DNA of 64,000 nucleotides from Labrys sp. WJW (GTDB taxonomy: Bacteria; Pseudomonadota; Alphaproteobacteria; Rhizobiales; Labraceae), in contig NZ_LYXZ01000056.1 of assembly GCF_001676615.1 (NCBI RefSeq), forward strand, positions 186,001 through 250,000, in the 5' to 3' direction. The notes below the pieces were generated by a model. That model did no database searches, was not told the DNA's origin, and saw nothing but the letters and a program-made list of their open reading frames with translations. The translations under genes were made by a program, and so were the position numbers. Within the stretch, counting starts at the first letter, position 1, and every line of letters begins with the position of its first letter. This document shows positions 1 to 8,811 of this stretch, in pieces.

Positions 1-344
1 AGGCAAAGGGATTTTCCAGGCTCGTTTCGGAGACCCCGGGAAACCCCGCATCGTTTCTACGCCGCTTCGGGCCGCATGAACGTTCCCGTAAGGGGCGGCG
101 CACGAAAAGCGGCGCATCATAGGGACGAGCTCGTGGCGTCGCAATGGCGCGGCCACGGGTTTCTTGCAGCACCCACGCCTTGCTCCACGGGAACGGGGTT
201 GCTAAGCACGCCAGATGAAGTCGGCGCATCGAGGGCGGCCCAAGCGGAGTTTCCCGGCGCAGGCCTCGACAGGCGACAGGATTTCCGAGCCCGTCCTGCC
301 GAGCAGTCTCGGCAATCCTGTTTGATAGAAAGAGGATCAGCAAG
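1..344. other. Intergenic stretch before tpiA, no gene recognised
   Basis: I see no convincing coding region on either strand; the open frames here are antisense or out-of-frame readings. The only functional element I can support is the Shine-Dalgarno sequence AGAGGA at 331-336, eight bases before the tpiA start. The left end is cut by the window edge, so a promoter or the 5' end of a divergent gene may lie partly outside. Confidence 0.5.
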
Positions 345-1106
345 ATGACAGCAAACCGGCCGCGCCCGCTCGTCGCTGGCAATTGGAAGATGAACGGCCT
401 TACCAAGGGGGTCGCCGAGCTCGAGGCCATTGCGACCGGTGTCGCAGCCGGCGAAGCCGGTGCCGCCGAGGTGCTGGTCTGCCCGCCCTTTACGCTGGTT
501 TCGCGCTTTGCGGCGCAGGCGGCGGGGCAGCATATCAAGATCGGGGCACAGGATTGCCACGCCAAGCCCTCGGGCGCCCATACCGGCGACATCTCCGCCG
601 AAATGCTGAAGGATGCCGGTGCGACCTATGTCATCGTCGGCCATTCCGAGCGTCGTACCGATCACGGCGAGACCGACGCGACGGTCAAGGCAAAGGCCGA
701 GGCAGCCTTGCGCGCCGGCCTCGTTGCCATCGTCTGCATCGGCGAGACCCGCGCGGAACGCGAATCGGGCAAGACCCTCGATGTGGTGGGCAGCCAGCTT
801 GCGGGTTCCCTGCCGTCGGGTGCCAATGCTGCCAACACCGTGATCGCTTACGAGCCCGTATGGGCGATCGGCACGGGCCTGACGCCTACGGCGGCGGACG
901 TGAAACAGGTGCATGATTTCATCCGCGCGCGCCTGGTGAAGGCGCTTGGCGAAGAGGGCAATGACGTCCGCGTCCTCTATGGCGGCTCGGTCAAGCCTTC
1001 CAATGCGGCCGAGCTGATGGGTGTCGACAATGTCGATGGCGCGCTGGTCGGCGGCGCCTCGCTCAAGGCAGAGGACTTTCTCGGCATCGCCTCCGCCTAT
1101 CGTTGA
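345..1106 (+). CDS. tpiA: Triosephosphate isomerase
   Basis: Cytosolic glycolytic enzyme that interconverts dihydroxyacetone phosphate and glyceraldehyde 3-phosphate. The 253-residue product has the family's usual length and single TIM-barrel domain. Visible active-site landmarks are GNWKMN at 12-17 (Asn13 and Lys15), His100 in VIVGHSERR, the catalytic base Glu170 in AYEPVWAIGTG, and the phosphate-binding YGGSV at 212-216. The ATG has a good ribosome site (AGAGGA, spacing 8). The stop codon overlaps the start of the downstream acetyltransferase gene (TGATG), so the two are probably translationally coupled. Nothing looks degraded. Confidence 0.97.
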   Translation: MTANRPRPLVAGNWKMNGLTKGVAELEAIATGVAAGEAGAAEVLVCPPFTLVSRFAAQAAGQHIKIGAQDCHAKPSGAHTGDISAEMLKDAGATYVIVGHSERRTDHGETDATVKAKAEAALRAGLVAIVCIGETRAERESGKTLDVVGSQLAGSLPSGANAANTVIAYEPVWAIGTGLTPTAADVKQVHDFIRARLVKALGEEGNDVRVLYGGSVKPSNAAELMGVDNVDGALVGGASLKAEDFLGIASAYR

Positions 1107-1573
1107 TGAACGTGCGCATCCGCAAGGCGGAGGGGGAGAGGGATTTGAGCTTCATGCTCGGTCTCGGCCATCGCCTTGCGGCTGTCATCGAAACCGGACT
1201 GCACGAACAGGCCGACATTCGGACGTTCCAGGATGCCTTTTCCGCTGCCAATCTCAGGGAGCCCGAGGAAGGAAGCCTGAGCCTGATCGCCGAGGATGCC
1301 GTCGGTGCCGGCCTTGGCTTCCTGCATGCCCTGCCGGGGACCGACGGCATAACCGGCCGGGAGATCGGCTATGTGGCACTTCTGGCCGTCACCGAGGCGG
1401 CCGAGGGCATGGGCGTGGCGAAGCAGTTGCTCGCCGCGGCAGAGGACTGGGCGCGAGAACAGGGCTATGCCGCCTTGTCCCTCGACGTCTTTGCCAGCAA
1501 TCATCGCGCCCGGCTTTTCTATGAAAGAAACGGTTTTGCCACCGAGAGCTTGAGGCTGGTCAAGAAATTGTAG
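1106..1573 (+). CDS. GNAT-family N-acetyltransferase
   Basis: Predicted acetyl-CoA-dependent N-acetyltransferase of 155 residues, a single GNAT domain. The acetyl-CoA binding region is seen as a beta strand (IGYVALLAV) followed by EGMGVAKQLL, which fits the Q/R-x-x-G-x-G/A pattern with its first position changed. The C-terminal LDVFASNHRARLFYERNGF is typical of the family (Asn and Tyr in the last strand-helix unit). The substrate cannot be read from the sequence. I choose the ATG at 1106, which overlaps the tpiA stop as TGATG, over an in-frame TTG three bases upstream. It is likely co-transcribed with tpiA. Confidence 0.85.
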   Translation: MNVRIRKAEGERDLSFMLGLGHRLAAVIETGLHEQADIRTFQDAFSAANLREPEEGSLSLIAEDAVGAGLGFLHALPGTDGITGREIGYVALLAVTEAAEGMGVAKQLLAAAEDWAREQGYAALSLDVFASNHRARLFYERNGFATESLRLVKKL

Positions 1574-1584
1574 GCTCCATGGGA

Positions 1585-2433
1585 TCAGCGGGCAGGGGCT
1601 TTCTTCACCCGCGTCACCATTTGTGTCGGATTGATGAAGCGAAGGGCGATGACCAGCCAGACCAGCGTGCTCAGCATGTAGATGACGGCCATGGCATCGA
1701 CCGATTGCGGCGCCCTGACCCCGGACGCGGTGACTGCGGCATAGAGCGAGACGACCAGCGTCTGGCTGTCGGAACCCGCGATCAGGAAGGTCAGCTCGAA
1801 CATCGCGATGGTGCGTACCAGCACCAGGAGAAGGGCCGCGAGCGCCCCGGGCAGCAGCAGCGGGATCAGCACATGCCGGAACACCGAGCCGGTACGGGCG
1901 CCGAAGACCCGAGCCGCTGCCTCCAGGCGCGGATCGATCTGCTCGACGAAGGGAATCATCACCAGGATGACGAAGGGCAGGGCAGGCACGAGGTTGGCGA
2001 TGATCACGCCGGCCAGCGTACTACCGAGCCCGGCCTTGTAGAGAACCGTCGTCAGCGGAATGCCATAGGTGACGGGCGGTACCAGCAAGGGCAGCAGGAA
2101 CAGCAATGTCACCAGCTTCTTGCCCGGAAAATCGCGCCGCGCCAGGGCATAGGCGGCGGGAATGCCGATCACGGCGGATAGCAGCACCACGCCGAAGACG
2201 ACCTGAAAGGTGACGAGAAGCACGCCGCCGAGCTGGAACTCCTCCCAGGCCGAATTGTACCAGCGGCCAGTCCAGCCCTGCGGCAGCCAGGTGCCCAGCC
2301 AGCGCGTCGAGAAGGAACTGACGATCACCGCGGCGATGACGGCGAGGAGGTTGAGGACAAAGAAGATGGTGAGGACCCAGACGGCCGTGGACCACAGGCG
2401 TTCCGAAAGCGGGCGGGAAATCTGGCGGACCAT
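1585..2433 (-). CDS. ABC importer permease (second permease of a PotC-like pair)
   Basis: Inner-membrane permease of 282 residues with about six hydrophobic segments. The binding-protein-dependent transport signature (EAA loop) is visible as LEAAARVFGARTGSVFRH followed by VLIPLLLPG, where the ATPase docks. It lies ten bases after the other permease gene and belongs to a four-gene set with an ATPase and a periplasmic binding protein upstream. The set resembles the polyamine/iron/phosphonate class (PotB/PotC-like pair). The actual ligand is unknown. Confidence 0.88.
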   Translation of the reverse strand: MVRQISRPLSERLWSTAVWVLTIFFVLNLLAVIAAVIVSSFSTRWLGTWLPQGWTGRWYNSAWEEFQLGGVLLVTFQVVFGVVLLSAVIGIPAAYALARRDFPGKKLVTLLFLLPLLVPPVTYGIPLTTVLYKAGLGSTLAGVIIANLVPALPFVILVMIPFVEQIDPRLEAAARVFGARTGSVFRHVLIPLLLPGALAALLLVLVRTIAMFELTFLIAGSDSQTLVVSLYAAVTASGVRAPQSVDAMAVIYMLSTLVWLVIALRFINPTQMVTRVKKAPAR

Positions 2434-2443
2434 GATCGTGCTC

Positions 2444-3325
2444 CTAACCCTTGCCGCCGCCGGCCGGCCCGCGATAGGCCAGGGAGCGGAGGCCGAGCAC
2501 GATGGCGATGACGACCAGCAGGATCGCGCCCATGATCATGGCGATCGCCGAGGCCATCGAATAGTCGTAGAGCTCGGTGGCGGCCTGGTAGGCCGGAATG
2601 GTGATGACCCGGGTGGGACCTGCCGGCGCGCCGAGCATCACGGCCGACGGATAGACGGAGAAGGCCTGTACGAAACTCAGACAGAAGGTCACGGCGAGGC
2701 CGGGTAGCAGCAGCGGCAGGAAGATGTGGCGAAAGCGGGCGGCCGGTCTGGCGCCCAGGGTTGCCGCGGCATTCTCCAGGGCCGGATCGATGCCGGTGAC
2801 ATAGGAGAGCGTCAGCAGGAAGGTGAACGGGAAGCCGGTGATCACCAGCGACAGGAATACGCCCCAGTAATTGTGGACCAGCTTGACGGGGCCGATACCC
2901 ACCAGGATGAGCGCCCGGTTGAACCAGCCTTGCGGCCCGAGATAGTTGAGCAGGCCTTCCGCCACCAGCACGGTGCCGAGGGTGATCGGCAGCACCAGGA
3001 TGGTGGTGAGCAGGCGCTGGTTGTCGAGCAGGCGCACCCTGAAGGCCACCGGTATGGCGGCAAGCAGGTTGAACAAAGTGGCCGGCACCGCGATCCACAA
3101 GGTGGTGGCGATGGTGCCGTAGAGTGCGGGATCGCTGAAGAAGGCAATGTAATTGCCCAAGGTCGAGCCATCCTTGGGCTGGAATGACAGCCACAGCCCA
3201 TAGAAGAAGGGATAGATGAACAGGGCCAGCAGGAACAGCACGGCCGGCAGGGCGAGCAGCGTCACGCCGTCGATACCGCGGGCGGCGAGGCGTGTCTTCA
3301 GGCCGGTGGCGGGAGGGGCGCTCAT
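2444..3325 (-). CDS. ABC importer permease (first permease of a PotB-like pair)
   Basis: Inner-membrane permease of 293 residues with about six transmembrane segments. The EAA-type loop is visible as LENAAATLGARPAARFRH followed by IFLPLLLPG. The start overlaps the stop of the ATPase gene by four bases (ATGA), so ATPase and permease are translationally coupled. The long loop after the first helix (LSFQPKDGSTLGNY) is typical of PotB-like permeases. Together with the gene at 1585-2433 it should form the membrane channel of one importer. Confidence 0.88.
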   Translation of the reverse strand: MSAPPATGLKTRLAARGIDGVTLLALPAVLFLLALFIYPFFYGLWLSFQPKDGSTLGNYIAFFSDPALYGTIATTLWIAVPATLFNLLAAIPVAFRVRLLDNQRLLTTILVLPITLGTVLVAEGLLNYLGPQGWFNRALILVGIGPVKLVHNYWGVFLSLVITGFPFTFLLTLSYVTGIDPALENAAATLGARPAARFRHIFLPLLLPGLAVTFCLSFVQAFSVYPSAVMLGAPAGPTRVITIPAYQAATELYDYSMASAIAMIMGAILLVVIAIVLGLRSLAYRGPAGGGKG

Positions 3326-4383
3326 CGTGCGCCCTCGTTGAAGACCAGCACGCGTGACGGATCGGCTTTCAGATGCACCTGTTCGCCCGGCCGCATGCGC
3401 TGCCGGGCCCTGAAGAAGAGCTCCTCGCCGGCCGGTCCCCTGGCGGCCCCGAAGAAGGCGTGGCCACGATATTCGCAGATCTCCACCACGGCGGGGAACC
3501 CCTGTTCGCCGGCAATCAGATCGTCCGGGCGAATGGCCGCGACCGCGCTCGGGCCGGCCAGCGCCTGGCGAGCAACGCCCTCGATCCGTTCGCCAGCGAT
3601 CTCCAGGGCTACGCTTTCCTCCGACGAGGCAATGACTGTGCCCGGCAGGCGGTTGCGGAACCCCATGAACTCCGCGACATCCAGCGTCGCGGGTCGTTGA
3701 TAGAGATCCTCCGGCGTGCCGATCTGGCGGATCGCGCCGTCACGCAGCACGATGATGCGATCAGCCAGCGAAAGCGCCTCGTCCTGGTCGTGGGTGACAT
3801 AGAGCGTGATCGAACCGAGGCCGGCATGGATGCGGCGGATTTCCTGACGCATTTCCAGGCGGAGCTTGGCATCGAGATTGGAGAGAGGCTCGTCCATCAA
3901 CACCAGGGGTGGCTCGACCGCGATGGCGCGGGCGATGGCAACGCGCTGCTGCTGCCCGCCCGACAATTGGCCTGGCAGCTTGGCGGCCTGGTCGGTGAGC
4001 CTGACCGTCGCCAGCGCATCACCGATGCGGGCTGAAGCCCGCTCTCGTGCCACGCCACGCATGCGCAGGCCGAAGCCGACATTGTCCCTGACGCTCATAT
4101 GCGGAAACAAAGCGTAATTCTGGAACACCATGCCGAAGCCGCGATCTTCCGGACCGAGCGTATCGATGCGCCTGTCGTCGAGCCAGATCGAGCCGCGCGT
4201 GGTCGGAAGCAGGCCGGCGATGCAGTTGAGCGCGGTCGACTTGCCGCAGCCCGAAGGACCGAGCAGGGCGATGAATTCGCCGCGCTGAACCGTGAAGGAC
4301 AGGTCCTTCAGGGCATTCATGGCCCCGAAGTCGCGTCCGACCTGGTCGAGCCTCAAATGGCTGAAATTGCTCAGTGCTGACAT
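3322..4383 (-). CDS. ABC importer ATP-binding protein, PotA-like
   Basis: Cytoplasmic ATPase energising the adjacent permeases. The N-terminal ABC domain shows Walker A GPSGCGKST, a Q-loop, signature LSGGQQQR, Walker B LVLMDEPLSNLD and the H-loop YVTHD. The C-terminal third (after EFMGFRNRLPG) is a TOBE-like domain, as in PotA/UgpC-type ATPases. The open frame extends upstream to 4464, but I choose the ATG at 4383 (MSALSNFSHLRLDQVG), because the family begins close to this point and the extra 27 residues look non-homologous. Confidence 0.9.
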   Translation of the reverse strand: MSALSNFSHLRLDQVGRDFGAMNALKDLSFTVQRGEFIALLGPSGCGKSTALNCIAGLLPTTRGSIWLDDRRIDTLGPEDRGFGMVFQNYALFPHMSVRDNVGFGLRMRGVARERASARIGDALATVRLTDQAAKLPGQLSGGQQQRVAIARAIAVEPPLVLMDEPLSNLDAKLRLEMRQEIRRIHAGLGSITLYVTHDQDEALSLADRIIVLRDGAIRQIGTPEDLYQRPATLDVAEFMGFRNRLPGTVIASSEESVALEIAGERIEGVARQALAGPSAVAAIRPDDLIAGEQGFPAVVEICEYRGHAFFGAARGPAGEELFFRARQRMRPGEQVHLKADPSRVLVFNEGAR

Positions 4384-4512
4384 CGAACCTGCCGCTATGC
4401 CCGGAATGGTGAAAGCGGGGAGGCCGGGCCGGATCCTGAAGAGGATCGTGGACCTCCGCCGCAACGCGCGAAGCCGGGCTCTTCCGGCTCGAGTTTCACT
4501 TTGGTCCGAATC

Positions 4513-5697
4513 TCACTTGGTTTTGGCGGCGCCGATCTGCTTGTCCCACATGTTGAACGCCACCACCATCTTGGCCGGATCGAGCGGCAGTTCGGTGGGA
4601 ATGTCGGTAATCAGCTTTTCATATTCCGGCCTGCCGAACTCGGCGATGGCGGCCTGGCTCTCCTCCGGCGCCATGGAGAGCGTGACATTCTTCACGGCCG
4701 GTCCTGGATAGAAATAGCCCTCGTCGTAGGTGTAGGCCTGCTGCTCCGGCTTCAGCACGAAACTGATGAGATCGAGCAGCACCGCGACCTTCTCCGGAGC
4801 GAGGCCCTTGGGAATGCAGGCATAGTGGGCATCGGTGACCCAGTGGAAGCCCTTCAGCGTCGAGATCGCAGCACTCTTGGGCACCACGCCGAGCACGCGC
4901 GGATTGATGTCCCAGCCGGTGGTGGACACGGTCATGTCGCGTGAGCCCTCGCCGAACTCCTTCATGGTCGCGCCCGTACCGGTGGGATAATATTCGATGG
5001 CTTCCCCCAATTCCTTCAGATAGGCCCAGGTCTTCTCCCAGCCATTGACGGGATCCTTCGGATCCTTGTCGCCCAGGATGTAGGGCAGCCCCATCAGGAA
5101 GGTGCGCCCCGGCCCGGAATTGGCGGGGCGGGCATAGATGAAGCGGTTCGGGTTGACCTTGGCATAGGCGAGCAGTTCCTCCGCCGTGTTCGGCGGCTGG
5201 GAGACGCGCTCGGGTGCGTATTCGAGCAGCGGGCCGGAGGGATAATAGGAGATGACGACGCCGGCCCCGTTCGCCAGCCCCTGCATGCGGGCGGCCGGTG
5301 CGAGCAGGACGTCATCAAGCTTGGGCAGCGCCGAAGCGAGATCCGGCAGCAGCGGCACCCAGATCTTCTGGTCGAGGCCGGCGGACAGCGCGTCGGTGCC
5401 GGTGAGGACGAGATCGATGTCGACCCGGCCGGCATCCTGCTGGGCCTTGAGCTTGCCGGGAAGATCCGGTGCCGGAGCCTTGGTGAAGCTGATCTTCGAC
5501 ACCAGGTCCGGCTTGGCCTTGGCGTAGTTCTGGATCGCCTTCTGGGTGAGGGCGAGATTGCCGGCGACATCGACGACGTTGAGTGTGACCGGTGATTTCG
5601 GCAGGGCCAGGGTTTCCGCCTTGGCGCCGGCAATGCCGAGGGCCGCAAAGCCGATGCCGGCGCCGAGTGCCTGGCGGCGGGTTATCCGAGCAGTCAT
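4513..5697 (-). CDS. Extracellular solute-binding protein of the 1.6-5.7 kb ABC importer
   Basis: Periplasmic binding protein of 394 residues, family 1-type (large, bilobal). The N-terminus MTARITRRQALGAGIGFAAL has the twin-arginine pattern with a hydrophobic stretch and a cleavage region near AGAKAETLA, suggesting Tat export. The start at 5697 is supported by the ribosome site GGGAGGATGTC; the open frame continues to 5784 but that part lacks a signal-like sequence. It is the first gene of the importer operon and lies just downstream of a GntR regulator on the same strand. The ligand is not identifiable; polyamine-like compounds or small organic acids are guesses from the PotA-like ATPase. 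Confidence 0.85.
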   Translation of the reverse strand: MTARITRRQALGAGIGFAALGIAGAKAETLALPKSPVTLNVVDVAGNLALTQKAIQNYAKAKPDLVSKISFTKAPAPDLPGKLKAQQDAGRVDIDLVLTGTDALSAGLDQKIWVPLLPDLASALPKLDDVLLAPAARMQGLANGAGVVISYYPSGPLLEYAPERVSQPPNTAEELLAYAKVNPNRFIYARPANSGPGRTFLMGLPYILGDKDPKDPVNGWEKTWAYLKELGEAIEYYPTGTGATMKEFGEGSRDMTVSTTGWDINPRVLGVVPKSAAISTLKGFHWVTDAHYACIPKGLAPEKVAVLLDLISFVLKPEQQAYTYDEGYFYPGPAVKNVTLSMAPEESQAAIAEFGRPEYEKLITDIPTELPLDPAKMVVAFNMWDKQIGAAKTK

Positions 5698-5719
5698 GAC
5701 ATCCTCCCATTCTTGATCT

Positions 5720-6484
5720 TTAGCGGCGGCTCGTGCCGCCTGTGGCGTTCCTCGTCTGTGTCGTCGTGCCGTCTTCCGCGGCATCCATCAGGAAATAGGT
5801 TTCGACATTGGCGATATGCGCTTGCATGGCCTGGCGCGCGCTATGACCATCGCCTCCGGCGATGGCGTCACGAATGGCCTGATGATCGGCCATGTTGGTC
5901 CGCAGTTTGGTGGAGTTCTTGGTCAACTCGCCCAGCCGGTCGAAGATGCGACCGCGCATGTCGCCCCACAGGAGCTCCATCGTCCGGGTGAGCACCGGAT
6001 TGCCGGTGGCTTCGGCAATGCCCAGATGGAAGGCGCGATCAGCTTCGAAAGAGTCTTCACCCTTGAGAGATTCCTGCCGGTACCAGGCCAGGGCCTGATC
6101 GAGACGCTCGATGTCTGCTGGTCTGGCCATCTCGGCAGCGGTGGCCGCAATCTCGCCCTCGATGATGCGGCGGGCCGCGAGCAGGTCGAAGGCACTTGGG
6201 CCGGCATCGCCGAGTTCGCCGGCACGCGGCGACCCGTCGGAGACATAGCTGCCCGTGCCCGTCTTCACTTCGACGAAGCCGGAAATCTCCAGCGCGATCA
6301 TCGCTTCGCGCACCACGGGCCGACTGACGCCCAGCTTGCGGGCGAGGTCCCGCTCAGCAGGAAGGCGCGTGCCCGGCGGCAATTCGCCCGAGCGGATGAG
6401 CCCGACGACTTGCTCGGCAACCTGCTGGAACAGTCTCTGCGACGCCACGGCCTGAAACGGCATGGTCTTTGCCTCGCCGGTCAT
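5720..6484 (-). CDS. GntR-family transcriptional regulator, FadR subfamily
   Basis: DNA-binding repressor/activator of 254 residues. The N-terminal winged helix carries the GntR signature (SGELPPGTRLPAERDLARKL, then VSRPVVREAMIALEISGFVEVKTGTGSYV). The C-terminal all-helical FCD-type ligand domain contains the expected His and Asp/Glu residues (DRAFHLGIAEATGNPVL; the late ADHQAI). Its gene is immediately upstream of, and on the same strand as, the ABC importer at 1.6-5.7 kb, so it probably senses the imported compound or a product of it. An internal ATG seven codons in (MPFQAV) is an alternative start. Confidence 0.9.
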   Translation of the reverse strand: MTGEAKTMPFQAVASQRLFQQVAEQVVGLIRSGELPPGTRLPAERDLARKLGVSRPVVREAMIALEISGFVEVKTGTGSYVSDGSPRAGELGDAGPSAFDLLAARRIIEGEIAATAAEMARPADIERLDQALAWYRQESLKGEDSFEADRAFHLGIAEATGNPVLTRTMELLWGDMRGRIFDRLGELTKNSTKLRTNMADHQAIRDAIAGGDGHSARQAMQAHIANVETYFLMDAAEDGTTTQTRNATGGTSRR

Positions 6485-6587
6485 TCTGCTCGCTTCGAGC
6501 CTATCATCGACAGCGGAACATTCAAGTGGCTAGGTGGCCTGACCACATGGCCTGAAGAAAGAGACCCGTGTTCTGTGAAAGGAAGCC

Positions 6588-7295
6588 TTACGCTGCCAGG
6601 CTCGACACGGGATCGATGCCAAGTTGTCGTCTGAGTTCGATCCAGCCCTTGGGCGTGACCTGAACAGCCCGCGATTCCCTGCGGCGGCGCAGCCATCCCA
6701 GCTTGCACATCGTGCTCAGCAGGTGGACACCGAGCGGGCCGGCGAGATGATGGCTGCGCTCGGTCCAATCCAGGCACTGGCGCGCAAGCCCCCGTGCGGC
6801 GGGCTTCAGCGCGGCGACATCGAGGCCGATCGAGTTGAACCAGGCATGGCCGCTGGCCGTGATGTGAAACTGCTTGTCGGCGGCCGCAACGAGATAGCCA
6901 TGTCCGACAAGACCCTGTGTCACGGCGACGCCCACCTGCCCGGCCAGATGGTCGTAGCAACACCGGCAATAACGCAGTTCACGCGCTTTGCCGCTGATCG
7001 CCTTGCGCCGGACCGGCTGGTCTGGTGCGAGCACGGACAGGCGCTCAAGCGCCTCGGCGACATGGCCGCCGGCGAGACGATAATAACGATGGCGCCCTTC
7101 CGTCTCGACAGCGAGGAGGCCACCGGCAAGCAGCTTGGCCAGATGGGAACTCGCCGTTTGTGGCGCGATGCGGGCGGCATAGGCCAGTTCGCCGGCCGGC
7201 AGGGCACGGCCGTCGAGCAAGGCGGTCAGCATCAGCGCCCGGGCGGGATCGGCGACCAAGAATGCGGCGAAGGCAAAATCCGGGATCTCAGGCAT
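6588..7295 (-). CDS. ArsR-family transcriptional regulator with a Cys-rich centre
   Basis: Regulator of 235 residues. The first 90 residues are an ArsR-type winged helix (ELAYAARIAPQTASSHLAKLLAGGLLAVETEGRHRYYRLAG). It is longer than classical ArsR proteins. The extension has Cys110, Cys112, Cys113 and His116 in RYCRCCYDHLAGQ, a possible metal- or redox-sensing site, followed by a C-terminal helical region. It is divergent from the drug exporter starting at 7416, with about 120 bp between the two starts, so control of that exporter is the obvious hypothesis. The inducer is unknown. Confidence 0.87.
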   Translation of the reverse strand: MPEIPDFAFAAFLVADPARALMLTALLDGRALPAGELAYAARIAPQTASSHLAKLLAGGLLAVETEGRHRYYRLAGGHVAEALERLSVLAPDQPVRRKAISGKARELRYCRCCYDHLAGQVGVAVTQGLVGHGYLVAAADKQFHITASGHAWFNSIGLDVAALKPAARGLARQCLDWTERSHHLAGPLGVHLLSTMCKLGWLRRRRESRAVQVTPKGWIELRRQLGIDPVSSLAA

Positions 7296-7415
7296 GGCGT
7301 CCTCATTCTGGAGTGACTATGCATCAATCCGATATGGCATGCTTCGATGCCGGCCGAAGCATCCGATGCAAACATGGCAGTAAGAAGGGCCTCCAGCCTA
7401 TGGAGATTACCCGCC

Positions 7416-8810
7416 ATGGAATGCATTCGCACGTCGAACCCATCTCGCTTGCGCCTGCGCCATCGGAGCTTGGCCCTGGTGACATTGTGTTTGGCCGTGC
7501 TCATTGCCCAGGTGGATACGGCCGTGGTGAATCTTGCGGTGCGCCCGATCGGAGAAGCCTTTTCATCCGGAATCGGTGCGCTGCAATGGGTCGTGGACGG
7601 CTACAATCTCGTCTATGCCGTCATGCTGCTGACGGGTGGCTTGCTCGCCGATCTCAAGGGGCGCCGCCTGATCTTCATGGCCGGCGCCGCGATCTTCACG
7701 GCGGCGTCGCTTCTATGCGCTTTCTCGCCCACGATCGGCGTGCTGATCGCGGCGCGGGCGGTGGCCGGCCTTGGTGCGGCGCTGCTGATGCCGTCCTCAC
7801 TGGCGATCCTGCGCGTCATGTGGCCCGATTCCGCCGAACGGGGGCGAGCGCTGGGGATTTGGGCGGCCTGCAATGGCGTTGCCATGGCGATCGGCCCGAC
7901 TCTCGGCGGCATTCTGCTGCATGGCTTCGGCTGGCCGAGCATCTTCTTCGTCGTCGTGCCGATCGGCCTGGCCGCCCTGGTCCTGGCAGGCTTGGTCATT
8001 CCTGAATCCGCCGATCCCCAGGGGCGGCATTTCGACGGCGGTGCCCAAGCTTTCGGTGCGGTGGCCCTCGGCGGTTTCGCCTTCGCTGCCATCGCAATGC
8101 GCGAGATGCCGCCGATCGCGCTGGCAGCCGCATTGCTGGCCATGCTTTCCCTATTTTCCTTTATAACTATCGAGCGAAGACATGGCCATAGAGCAATGGT
8201 TCCGCTTGATATTTTCAGAAATGAAATCTTTCGTGGTACCGTTACGGCAACCACCGGCATGACCTTCGGTATGTATGGCACCCTTTTCCTGCTGCCGCTG
8301 TTCTGGCAGGAAGCTGGGCGGCTCAGCCCGACGATGGCGGGCCTTGCTTTGATGCCGATGGCCGCGGTGTTCGTCCTGGTTTCGCCCTTTTCCGGCTTTC
8401 TGGGCCGAAGGCTCGGTACGCGTATGATGACCGGCGGCGGAGTGGCCATCATCGGTTGCGGCCTGTTGTCGATCGCGGCAGGCGCCCATCATGTCTCGAT
8501 CCTGCCGGCCGAAATTGGCCTGGGCTTGACCGGCCTCGGCATGGGCATGGCGACCGGCCCGCTGATGGGGGAGGCGGTGGGTGCGGTCGTAGCGGCTCGA
8601 GCCGGCACGGCTTCTGCTCTCATCAATGTGGCGCGCATGGTCGGGGCGACGGTCGGCGTTGCCGTCCTCGGCTCGCTCTATGCCGTTCTCGGCGGTGGGG
8701 CGGGCGGATTGGCCGGCGCCATGACCGTGGGCGGGGTGGTGCAGATTTTCGCTGCTGCGACGGCCTGGCGAGCGGCTGCCTTGCGCAAACCCGCCGGCAG
8801 GCAGGCATAG
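7416..8810 (+). CDS. DHA2-family MFS multidrug exporter (EmrB/QacA type)
   Basis: Inner-membrane proton antiporter of 464 residues with about 14 hydrophobic segments, the DHA2 topology. Seen: AQVDTAVVNLAVRPIG in helix 1 (motif D1-like), the loop GGLLADLKGRRL (motif A) and LGAALLMPSSLAIL (motif C region). The frame is open from 7347, but ATG 7416 has GGAG at 7402-7405 and gives a normal N-terminus (MECIRTSNPSRLRLRHRSLA). It is divergent from an ArsR-type regulator and its stop is one base from the end of the convergent LysR gene, with no room for a conventional terminator. The exported compound is unknown. Confidence 0.9.
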   Translation: MECIRTSNPSRLRLRHRSLALVTLCLAVLIAQVDTAVVNLAVRPIGEAFSSGIGALQWVVDGYNLVYAVMLLTGGLLADLKGRRLIFMAGAAIFTAASLLCAFSPTIGVLIAARAVAGLGAALLMPSSLAILRVMWPDSAERGRALGIWAACNGVAMAIGPTLGGILLHGFGWPSIFFVVVPIGLAALVLAGLVIPESADPQGRHFDGGAQAFGAVALGGFAFAAIAMREMPPIALAAALLAMLSLFSFITIERRHGHRAMVPLDIFRNEIFRGTVTATTGMTFGMYGTLFLLPLFWQEAGRLSPTMAGLALMPMAAVFVLVSPFSGFLGRRLGTRMMTGGGVAIIGCGLLSIAAGAHHVSILPAEIGLGLTGLGMGMATGPLMGEAVGAVVAARAGTASALINVARMVGATVGVAVLGSLYAVLGGGAGGLAGAMTVGGVVQIFAAATAWRAAALRKPAGRQA

Positions 8811-8811
8811 C

